Source of the DNA: Methylosinus sp. LW4 | GTDB lineage: Bacteria > Pseudomonadota > Alphaproteobacteria > Rhizobiales > Beijerinckiaceae | Reading direction: 5' to 3' | NCBI RefSeq assembly: GCF_000379125.1 | Contig: NZ_KB900627.1 | Span: forward strand, 227,312-233,795 | Length of the DNA stretch: 6,484 bases | Shown here: positions 1-6,484 of the stretch, one piece after another | Position numbering within the stretch: position 1 is the first letter of the stretch | Layout of the letters: every line of letters starts with the position of its first letter | Position numbers and translations under genes: made by a program | Notes under the pieces: generated by a model | What the model saw: only the letters and a program-made list of their open reading frames with translations | The model's database searches: none | What the model was told of the DNA's origin: nothing

Positions 1-36
1 TCGCCATTCGCCGCTCCCCTTTCTCGTGCATGCCAG

Positions 37-52
37 GCCTCCCATACGAGGC
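37..52. other. Small perfect hairpin in the leader upstream of the initiator tRNA
   Basis: GCCTC at 37-41 pairs exactly with GAGGC at 48-52 around a six-base loop, and an A/T-rich patch (AAATAAT, 53-59) follows just before the tRNA gene. No T-run follows on either strand, so it is not a standard intrinsic terminator. It could be the tail of an upstream gene's terminator, part of the tRNA precursor leader, or chance. The A/T patch may serve as a -10 region for the tRNA, but I see no convincing -35 element at the right distance. The rest of 1-64 shows no gene. Confidence 0.25.
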
Positions 53-64
53 AAATAATCTCGG

Positions 65-141
<77 letters not shown>

Positions 142-165
142 GATCCTTCCGAATCCAAAATAGAA

Positions 166-2553
166 TTACGGCGCAGGAGTGAGAGCCATCCTGCCATTGA
201 ACGTCGTCGCGCGAAACGGCCGCGATCGACCTGCGACCCAGTCCATCTGCCGGTCGGAATAATGCTGCGATCCGAGCTGCCCGGATTGTCCGGCCGCCAT
301 CTGCATCAATCCCTCCGACTCGCGCCCCGGCGCGACGACCATGCGTACATTGGCTCCCGAGCTCTTGCCCGCCTCCGCGAAGTAGAATCTGATACATTGC
401 CTGCATCCGGCAACGGGAATGCGCGGCATGTTCAGAAACGGAGCCACAAACGGCGTCGCGGTGGCGAGCGGGTGACGGATATCCACGCGATTGGCCTCGC
501 CCCAACGCAGTTCGGCGACGGAATTGCGTCCATTCGACTGCGCCAGACGTCGCGCGCTCTCCCTCAGCACTGCGCGCAAAAAATGCGGCCAATCGCGATG
601 TGTGTCGCGTTCCGGCAAAAGCTCGGCCGATCCGCCGTCGATAATGCGTCGGACGGGGACGTCCGCATTGCTCCAATCATAGACGAAGCCTGGATCCACC
701 GCGCGGCATCGCGCCAAGAGCGGCGACAGAACAGCGTCGATCAGCGAGTTTCGAAATTCGACGATCAGCGGCAATCCGAGGCTATTGTCCTCCGCGCGCC
801 CATCCCAAGCTTCGAGCGCGTGGATCAGAGGTGCGGAATCTTCGTCGCCCTCGCTCTCGGGCGCGTTCAATGCGCGCAGCGCCAGAGTCTGATAGTAGCG
901 GTAAAATTCCGTGGAGGCGTCGAGCTGGAGCGCCGCCATGTCGTGCTCATCGACACGTGACGACAGGCTCAGGCGCTGGTCGATTCGCCAGGCGCGGAAG
1001 CCGCCCGAATAGTCATGGCCGATCTTCGGCGCGAAATCGGCGGCGCCGAGCATGCGCTGATTGGCGCTGACGATGTAGCCGGACGCGGGATCGACGATTC
1101 TGGGCAATTCTTGCTGTGAATAATACCCGTCCCAGCCGACGGAGCCATCGTCCCAAAATTCGGCGAAGAGGCCGCTCAGACCGCGTCTCTTGGGGATTTT
1201 CCCCATCAGCGTCCACATGATCGAGCCGGAACTATCCGCGAGCAGGGCGTTGAGCGGCGGCACGCCCGCGCCGCGCATCAGCGGCGCAGCCTCCGCGGCG
1301 GTCGCGACGCTGTCCATTTCCATCAAGTCGAGATTGGTCGCGATCGGGTCGAGCATCGTCCATCGAAGAGCCACCTCCGAGCCGAGAAGCGGCTCGGGTA
1401 GAACCGGCCCCCAGATCGTCTCTTTGACCGGCAATGCGATCTCCGGTGCGCCGCGCACGCCGATGCGCTCGATGCGATTCGAAAAATCACGCGCGCCATC
1501 GGGCGTGCGATATTGCAACGGCGCGGCCGCATCTTTGCGCAAGCGGACCAAATCAGCGAAATCGCCCTCGACGCTGGTCAGCCCCCAGGCGACGCGCCCG
1601 TTCGTCCCCGTGATGATCATCGGCAAGCCCGGCAGGGTCAGGCCTTCCATCCGCCGAGAGCCATAGGCGAGGTCCGCCTGATACCAGATGTTCGGCGCCT
1701 CGAGCGATAGATGCATGTCGTTGGCGAGAATCGCATGACCGTCACGCGTCTTTCCGGGCGCAACGACCCAGCCATTGGAGCCGCGCGGCGCATGTTCGTT
1801 CTGAACGAGGCCGGCGCTTTTCTCGCGCCCTTTCGCCTCGCGCATCAGCTGCTCAATCTCCCGCGCCGGGAGCGCGCTCGGCGTGCAGCGTTCGGGCGTT
1901 CGTGGCGCGAGCAGTTCATTGTAGCAATCGCCGTCCGGCGTCAGCAAATCGACGACGGCCTCGGGCAACGCCACGCGCATGACGCTGGCCGCGCGCTCCT
2001 GATCTGCCGAATAGGACAAGTCCGCCAGATTCAAAGCGACAAGAATGCTGTCTTGCGGACGCCATGGCTCCGGCGCATATGCCAGAATGGTGAATTCCCA
2101 AGGCCATGCCGCCGTATCGCGCATCGCCTGATTGACGCCGGCGGCATAGGCCGTCAACGCCGCGCGCTGTTCGGCGGGAAGCTGTCGCAAGATGGCGCCC
2201 GCGAGACGTTCGAAACCCATCACGCGGCTCCAGCGGTCGTCCTTCACGAAAGCGGAGCCGAAAATCTCGGCCAATCGTCCCCCGGTCTTGCGGCGGAGCA
2301 TGTCCATCTGAAAGAGGCGGTCACGCGCCGTCACATAGCCCAGAGCGGCATAGGCGTCGGTACGGCTCGTCGCGCGTATATGCGGAACTCCGACCGAGTC
2401 GAACTCCACCACGACAGCCTCGCCGAGCGCCGACAAAACATGCGACCCGCCCTCCTCGGGCAGAGGCAACCGAATGATTCCGATGAGCGTCGCCACTCCC
2501 GCCAGCAGAACGGCGACGATGAGGATGACCGAAAGACGCATCGCTTTACGCAT
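166..2553 (-). CDS. Penicillin acylase family N-terminal-nucleophile hydrolase, membrane-anchored
   Basis: 795 residues, probably a periplasmic amidase that self-cleaves into alpha and beta chains and removes an acyl group from an amide. A basic N-terminus is followed by a hydrophobic stretch (about residues 8-27) with no lipobox and no clear cleavage site, so it is a signal peptide or an uncleaved anchor. The autoprocessing site is Gly258|Ser259 (GSNGW, Ser codon 1777-1779). Taking Ser259 as beta-1, alignment to E. coli penicillin G acylase is gapless to beta-73. It places His281 at beta-23, Val328 at beta-70, and Asp331 and Asp334 at the calcium-ligand positions beta-73 and beta-76. Asn498 (SANQR, beta-240) is the likely oxyanion Asn. 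The C-terminal GQSG...HY motif is present (755-765). His at beta-23 and Val at beta-70 match PvdQ and cephalosporin acylases, whereas penicillin G acylase has Gln at beta-23. The ATG at 2553 is chosen because it has a GAGGAG site and leads straight into the signal segment. An ATG at 2670 would add 39 uncharacteristic residues lying inside the transporter gene. The start overlaps the transporter stop by 8 bases, implying translational coupling. The family is certain. The substrate is inferred from context to be the peptide made by the neighbouring synthetase. Confidence 0.93.
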   Translation of the reverse strand: MRKAMRLSVILIVAVLLAGVATLIGIIRLPLPEEGGSHVLSALGEAVVVEFDSVGVPHIRATSRTDAYAALGYVTARDRLFQMDMLRRKTGGRLAEIFGSAFVKDDRWSRVMGFERLAGAILRQLPAEQRAALTAYAAGVNQAMRDTAAWPWEFTILAYAPEPWRPQDSILVALNLADLSYSADQERAASVMRVALPEAVVDLLTPDGDCYNELLAPRTPERCTPSALPAREIEQLMREAKGREKSAGLVQNEHAPRGSNGWVVAPGKTRDGHAILANDMHLSLEAPNIWYQADLAYGSRRMEGLTLPGLPMIITGTNGRVAWGLTSVEGDFADLVRLRKDAAAPLQYRTPDGARDFSNRIERIGVRGAPEIALPVKETIWGPVLPEPLLGSEVALRWTMLDPIATNLDLMEMDSVATAAEAAPLMRGAGVPPLNALLADSSGSIMWTLMGKIPKRRGLSGLFAEFWDDGSVGWDGYYSQQELPRIVDPASGYIVSANQRMLGAADFAPKIGHDYSGGFRAWRIDQRLSLSSRVDEHDMAALQLDASTEFYRYYQTLALRALNAPESEGDEDSAPLIHALEAWDGRAEDNSLGLPLIVEFRNSLIDAVLSPLLARCRAVDPGFVYDWSNADVPVRRIIDGGSAELLPERDTHRDWPHFLRAVLRESARRLAQSNGRNSVAELRWGEANRVDIRHPLATATPFVAPFLNMPRIPVAGCRQCIRFYFAEAGKSSGANVRMVVAPGRESEGLMQMAAGQSGQLGSQHYSDRQMDWVAGRSRPFRATTFNGRMALTPAP

Positions 2554-4237
2554 GTTGCAAGCGCTCCTCGTGATCGGCGCGAAATGCCTCGTCGGATCGG
2601 CAAAATGCTTCGATCTCTCCAGAAGCCATGTGGAGCACGCGATCGGCCGAGTGAAAATAACGGTCGTCATGCGTGATCACGATGATCGTCTTGCCGAGCG
2701 CCTTCAGCTCGGGCAAAAGCTTGTGATAGAACAGCTCCCGAAACTTCGGATCCTGCTCGGCCGCCCATTCGTCGAACAAATAGAAGGGCCGATCCTCGAT
2801 ATATGCGGTCAGCAGCGCCAATCGCTTACGCTGCCCGCGCGACAGATCCACCGTGGAAAAGCGTCCATCCTCGATGCGAAGCTTATTCTCGAGCTCCAGA
2901 AGCGCCAACAATTCCCGGGCGCGCTCCTGCGCTTTTGCATCCGCATAGCCGAGCAGCGAGTCGAAAATGAACGCATCCGCGAAGACAGCGGAGAAATTCT
3001 GCCGATAAGCTTCGCGATTGTCATGAGTGACGAGCGTTCCCCCCAGCCGAACGGCGCCGGCGTCGGGTGGAAAAAGGCCCAGAATGAGCAGAGCCAATGT
3101 CGTCTTGCCGCTACCATTGCCGCCGGTGACGAATATGAGCTCTCCCGGCTCGATCCGAAGGGTGATCGGGCCGAGCCGATGTCCGACGTCGTCATTCTCG
3201 CTCGAATATCGATGCGTGACGCCTTCGAGCTCCAAAACGCCCGGCCTCGCCTGACGGAACGCAGGCGGCGCATCAGCGACGGCTTCCGCCTCCGCTGTCA
3301 GACGCAGACCCATCGCTTCTAGGTTGCGCAGAGCCACGACGCCCTTGCCGATATTCGGAAGCCCGCCGCCGACCAAGGAAAGAGGGCCGCCGAGGAACAG
3401 GATCGCGAGGGTGAACCCCGTCAGCGTCTCGGACGAAACCGCCTGAAAGCGTGGAATGACGAAAAGGACGAGACCGAGCAGTAGATAGAATAGCGTTTCC
3501 GCCCAACGGTCGATCAGGACGAAAATAGCCAGCGCCTTGATTCTCTGCGCCTTGAGCGCGCCCGCCGTTTCGCGCAGCTCATCCTCGAGAAAGGCCCGCC
3601 GACGCCGGGCGTCCATCTTCAGCTCCTTGCCGCCTTCGGTGGCCGCGCGAAAATGATCGAACATCGCATTTTCGGTTTTCCGCGCCTGCTCGAGCCATCG
3701 CATGGCCCATTTTTGCGGCGCTTGCAGACCGACGACGCCGATGATCACATACGTCGCCGTGACGAAAAGCAGGGGCGGCGACAGCATCCATAGATAGACG
3801 AAGACGGCGATGATCTTGGAGCCTTCGATGAACAGAGCCGGCAGCACTTCTTGCGCGACCACGACGCTCTCGACATCCTTCGTGAGCGCGGCCATCAAGC
3901 GATGCGCTCCCAGAGCCTGCGCCTGACGCAGCGGCGCCGCCACAATGCAGCGACTGAGCCAAAGACGAAGGCCGTAGAGGTTTTCCTGGGCGATCCGCGA
4001 CAACAGAATCAACGAGACGGAGCTCGATGCGAGCGCGACGAAGCAGAGCGCGAAAAAGATGGCGGCGATTTCGATCGCCTCATGTCGTCCGCTCTCGAGC
4101 GCATTGGTGATGAAGGTCAAGAGTCGAGCGCTGGTCACGCCGGCGATCAGCCCAGTCGCGATCGAAAGCGTCAAAGTGGTTTTCGACGCCGCGAACACGC
4201 GAAGCAAATGCAGAGCGGTCACGCGCGACGCATCCAT
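2546..4237 (-). CDS. Cyclic-peptide/siderophore-type ABC transporter, fused membrane and ATPase domains (PvdE/SyrD family)
   Basis: 563 residues, a half-transporter expected to act as a homodimer in the inner membrane. Six hydrophobic segments lie near residues 20-43, 56-80, 131-151, 153-171, 236-261 and 271-292. The ATPase domain runs from about 333 to the end. It has Walker A GGNGSGKT (372-379), signature LSRGQ (465-469), Walker B with Asp489-Glu490 inside YLFDEW, and an H-loop His523 in ITHDD. FDEWAAEQDP followed by FRELFY, and the THDDRYF stretch, are hallmarks of the PvdE/SyrD (cyclic-peptide export) family. The usual Q-loop Gln is replaced in SAVFADAF (417-424), which I believe is normal for this family. 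PvdE carries the acylated pyoverdine precursor to the periplasm and SyrD exports syringomycin; an equivalent role for the peptide made next door is inferred. The start at 4237 is preferred because GAAGGA sits 9 bases upstream. An in-frame ATG at 4258 would add 7 residues but has only a weak AAGG 14 bases away. The gene begins 72 bases after the synthetase stop and overlaps the acylase start. Confidence 0.93.
   Translation of the reverse strand: MDASRVTALHLLRVFAASKTTLTLSIATGLIAGVTSARLLTFITNALESGRHEAIEIAAIFFALCFVALASSSVSLILLSRIAQENLYGLRLWLSRCIVAAPLRQAQALGAHRLMAALTKDVESVVVAQEVLPALFIEGSKIIAVFVYLWMLSPPLLFVTATYVIIGVVGLQAPQKWAMRWLEQARKTENAMFDHFRAATEGGKELKMDARRRRAFLEDELRETAGALKAQRIKALAIFVLIDRWAETLFYLLLGLVLFVIPRFQAVSSETLTGFTLAILFLGGPLSLVGGGLPNIGKGVVALRNLEAMGLRLTAEAEAVADAPPAFRQARPGVLELEGVTHRYSSENDDVGHRLGPITLRIEPGELIFVTGGNGSGKTTLALLILGLFPPDAGAVRLGGTLVTHDNREAYRQNFSAVFADAFIFDSLLGYADAKAQERARELLALLELENKLRIEDGRFSTVDLSRGQRKRLALLTAYIEDRPFYLFDEWAAEQDPKFRELFYHKLLPELKALGKTIIVITHDDRYFHSADRVLHMASGEIEAFCRSDEAFRADHEERLQHA
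2564..2569 (-). promoter_or_regulatory. Ribosome binding site of the acylase gene
   Basis: GAGGAG on the minus strand ends 10 bases before the ATG at 2553 and lies inside the last codons of the transporter gene. This site decides the acylase start in favour of 2553 over the upstream in-frame ATG at 2670. Confidence 0.7.
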
Positions 4238-4246
4238 TTTCTCGTT

Positions 4247-4252
4247 TCCTTC
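4247..4252 (-). promoter_or_regulatory. Ribosome binding site of the ABC transporter gene
   Basis: GAAGGA on the minus strand lies 9 bases before the ATG at 4237. It falls within the seven codons that would be added if translation began at 4258, and so favours the shorter protein. Confidence 0.6.
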
Positions 4253-4309
4253 GTTCATGCGCGCTCATCGCGCCTTTTGCGCCCGCGCGACGGCCGTGCG
4301 ACCTTCGCA

Positions 4310-6484
4310 TCAATCGACTTCTCGCAAGACCTCTACGATCTCCGAATGCACATCGTCATCGACGACGATCTCCTCATGAGTCGCATTTGCCCAATGCGTC
4401 AGGACGGCGCCGCTGGTGCGTTCCCCCAGATCGATCGGCGGCGCATGCGATGCGCCGAGTGATTTGGAGGCCCACCACACGCTCAAATCCGCGGAGACCG
4501 TGTCGACATGCAGGCGCCCCAGCATGTCTTGGAAGGTCACGCTATCGTCGAAGAGCATGTTCAGGACCTCGCTCGACACATCCGACCAAAAGCCGCGCTC
4601 TTGCCCCCAGACGCCCGCGTAGACGAAGCGTTCGCGATCGGTCATGCCCGATTGCGCCTCCAGAAGATGTCGCCGATCCTCGGCCGTCAGCGACGTCTCG
4701 ACATCGACGCCCTGAAAATCTGCAAATTGCCGGATATGGTCCAAGATCGACGAGCGCGATAGAGAAGGGCTCGCCGATAGCGCCGGATCCAACAGACCGA
4801 GGAAAGCGACCTGCTCTCCGCGCGCTTCGAGCAACGACGCAATGGCCAGCGCGATCGCCGCGCCTGCGCTCCATCCCAGCAGAAGATAAGGACCGCGCTG
4901 CTGATTGTGCTGAATGAGCGCGACATAATCAGCCGCCATCTGCTCGATCGACAGCGCTCGATAATCCGGCTCGAGGAGATGCCGCGATTGCAGCCCAAAG
5001 ACGGGCCGTACGGCTCCGACGCGCTTTGCGAGCGGCTGGTATCGAATGATCGAGCCGCCGGCCGGATGAATGCAATAGAGCGGCGCGCGCGCTGGGCCGG
5101 CGCTCATGCGCACCAGCGAAGTCTGCATCCTATCCTCGTCCGAGGAGATCAGCCGCGCGAGCTGCGCGACGCTCGGCGCGCGGAAAATCGCCGTGACGAG
5201 CAATGTGCTGCAGAGAGAGCGACGAATCCTCTCGATGAGCTTCATTCCGAGAATCGAGCTGCCGCCCAGCTCGAAGAAATTATCGTCGACACCGATGCGC
5301 TCGAGGCCGAGAATTTCCTTGAACTCTCGGAGAAGAATCCATTCCGTCTGGGTGCGCGGCGCGACATGCTCCGGCCGAGGTCGGGCGTCGAGATCGGGAG
5401 CCGGCAGCGCCTTGCGGTCGAGCTTTCCATTGGCCGTCAACGGCAGCGCCACCAGATAGACGAAGGCGGCCGGGATCATATGATCTGGCAGAAACGTCCG
5501 AAGATGCGCTCGGATATCCGACGGCTCCGCCTTCCGCTCGCCATTGTGAACCACATAGGCGACCAGCTGCTTCTCCCCAGAGCGGTCCTCGCCCGCCACA
5601 ACCACCGCTTCCCGTATGGCTTCATGCCGCCCGAGACACGACTCGATCTCGCCGAGCTCGATGCGAAAGCCGCGAATCTTGACCTGATGATCGATCCGCC
5701 CGAGAAACTCTATGGACCCATCCGCGCGCCAACGCGCAAGATCGCCCGTCCGGTAGAGCCTTCCCCCCGGATCGGTCGAAAACGGATCTTCGACGAATCG
5801 CTCCGCCGTGATGTCGGGCCGACCGAGATAGCCGCGCGCCAAGCCTGCGCCCGCAATGCAGAGCTCGCCCGCGACGCCGATCGGCGTCGGCTCGTCATGT
5901 CCATTGACAATATAAATTCGCGTGTTCGCGATTGGCCGCCCGATCGGCTGAAATGGCTGTTCCCCCGCCTTTTCGCGGCGCACGCGCGAAGCCGTCGACC
6001 AAATGGCGGCTTCTGTCGGGCCATAGACGTTCCACACGGCGGCCACCCGCTCGCCGATGCGGACGACGAGGTCCGTGGAAAGGGCCTCGCCGCCGCAAAG
6101 CGCCTTTTTCATCGACTTTTCACCACGCCAACCGAAGTCGACGAGCATGCGCCACGTCGCCGGCGTCGCTTGCAGCGCAGTCGCTCTGCATTTCGAGATC
6201 AAATCGGCGATGCGCGCGGGATCGAAGCTGTCCGCACGTTCCGCAATTATGCTTCGCGCGCCGCACAGAAGCGGCAGGAACAGCTCCAAGGCCGCTATGT
6301 CGAAGGAAATCGTCGTCAAGGCCAACATTCTGTCGGCGGAGTCCAGCCCTAGCAATTCTCGCATCGACCAAAGCAGATTCGCGCAGCTACGATGCTCGAT
6401 CATCACGCCCTTGGGTCTTCCCGTGGAGCCCGAAGTGTAGATGACATAGGCGAGATTCTGCGGCGCGGCGCGGCGGCCGAGCGC
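4310..6484 (-). CDS. Nonribosomal peptide synthetase, terminal module (A-PCP-TE), 5' end outside the window
   Basis: 724 residues are visible; the frame is open at the right edge, so the start and any condensation domain lie beyond it. The adenylation domain is seen from motif A3 (YTSGSTGRPKG, 16-26) onward. It has A4 with Asp62, A5 NVYGPTE (152-158), A7 YRTGD (244-248), A8 (262-281, GRIDHQVKIRG) and A10 NGKLDRK with Lys354. Specificity positions aligned to GrsA PheA give D62 I63 L66 Q105 L129 G131 V153 I161 W162 K354. This is one change from the glycine code DILQLGLIWK, so Gly is the predicted last residue. The carrier domain has FFELGGSSI with Ser410 (codon 5255-5257) as the phosphopantetheine site. 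A type I thioesterase (about 466-724) has GWSAG with Ser539, Asp566 in LLDPAL and His703 in NATHEE as the likely triad. It releases the finished peptide by hydrolysis or cyclisation; sequence does not say which. All motifs are intact. The stop is TGA at 4310-4312, and transporter and acylase genes follow on the same strand. Confidence 0.96.
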   Translation of the reverse strand, partial: ALGRRAAPQNLAYVIYTSGSTGRPKGVMIEHRSCANLLWSMRELLGLDSADRMLALTTISFDIAALELFLPLLCGARSIIAERADSFDPARIADLISKCRATALQATPATWRMLVDFGWRGEKSMKKALCGGEALSTDLVVRIGERVAAVWNVYGPTEAAIWSTASRVRREKAGEQPFQPIGRPIANTRIYIVNGHDEPTPIGVAGELCIAGAGLARGYLGRPDITAERFVEDPFSTDPGGRLYRTGDLARWRADGSIEFLGRIDHQVKIRGFRIELGEIESCLGRHEAIREAVVVAGEDRSGEKQLVAYVVHNGERKAEPSDIRAHLRTFLPDHMIPAAFVYLVALPLTANGKLDRKALPAPDLDARPRPEHVAPRTQTEWILLREFKEILGLERIGVDDNFFELGGSSILGMKLIERIRRSLCSTLLVTAIFRAPSVAQLARLISSDEDRMQTSLVRMSAGPARAPLYCIHPAGGSIIRYQPLAKRVGAVRPVFGLQSRHLLEPDYRALSIEQMAADYVALIQHNQQRGPYLLLGWSAGAAIALAIASLLEARGEQVAFLGLLDPALSASPSLSRSSILDHIRQFADFQGVDVETSLTAEDRRHLLEAQSGMTDRERFVYAGVWGQERGFWSDVSSEVLNMLFDDSVTFQDMLGRLHVDTVSADLSVWWASKSLGASHAPPIDLGERTSGAVLTHWANATHEEIVVDDDVHSEIVEVLREVD

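Noticed and set aside
160..194. Possible terminator of the minus-strand operon: GCAGGA (173-178) pairs with TCCTGC (189-194), with a T-rich stretch downstream
   Set aside because: The stem is only 6 pairs with a 10-base loop, lies within the acylase coding end, and the T-rich part begins several bases after the stem. Too weak to annotate.
2554..2670. An N-terminal extension of the acylase starting at the ATG at 2670
   Set aside because: It would overlap the transporter by 125 bases and put 39 residues ahead of an otherwise normal signal segment; the ATG at 2553 has a good ribosome binding site.
1711..3322. Plus-strand open frames of 321 and 282 residues (1711-2676 and 2474-3322)
   Set aside because: Both are antisense shadows of the acylase and transporter genes, with low-complexity, Arg-rich translations and no family motifs.
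4238..4309. Possible terminator or promoter between synthetase and transporter genes
   Set aside because: GC-rich short inverted segments (GCGC) are present, but there is no T-run and no clear -35/-10 pair; the genes are best read as one operon.
4907..6352. A 481-residue open frame on the plus strand opposite the synthetase
   Set aside because: It is rich in Arg, Ala and Glu, has no recognisable domain, and lies opposite intact A, PCP and TE motifs. Long antisense frames are expected in GC-rich DNA.

Overview
The window looks like part of a GC-rich alphaproteobacterial chromosome, most likely Hyphomicrobiales. The clues are uniformly high GC in third codon positions and an initiator tRNA whose anticodon stem carries A-U/G-C/G-C instead of three G-C pairs, a variant known from rhizobia. 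I cannot name the genus from sequence alone.

Layout: positions 1-64 hold no recognisable gene. A complete initiator tRNA gene lies on the + strand at 65-141. After a 24-base gap, everything else is on the minus strand and reads towards the tRNA as a compact operon. In transcription order it contains: (1) the 3' end of a nonribosomal peptide synthetase gene (4310-6484, open at the right edge), comprising an adenylation domain, a carrier domain and a thioesterase, so this is the terminal module; (2) an ABC transporter of the PvdE/SyrD cyclic-peptide/siderophore-intermediate family (2546-4237); (3) a membrane-anchored penicillin-acylase-family Ntn hydrolase (166-2553), whose start overlaps the transporter stop by 8 bases.

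The three genes suggest one pathway: finish and release a peptide in the cytoplasm, move it across the inner membrane, then remove an N-acyl group in the periplasm. This is the logic of pyoverdine maturation (NRPS, PvdE, PvdQ). The acylase here, however, is a general penicillin-acylase-type protein with a PvdQ/cephalosporin-acylase-like His at beta-23, not a close PvdQ copy. The specificity residues of the last adenylation domain read DILQLGVIWK, one residue from the glycine code DILQLGLIWK as I remember it, so the product probably ends in Gly. No starter acyl-loading domain, regulator, receptor or tailoring gene lies in the window. Calling the product an acylated siderophore or lipopeptide precursor is therefore inference.
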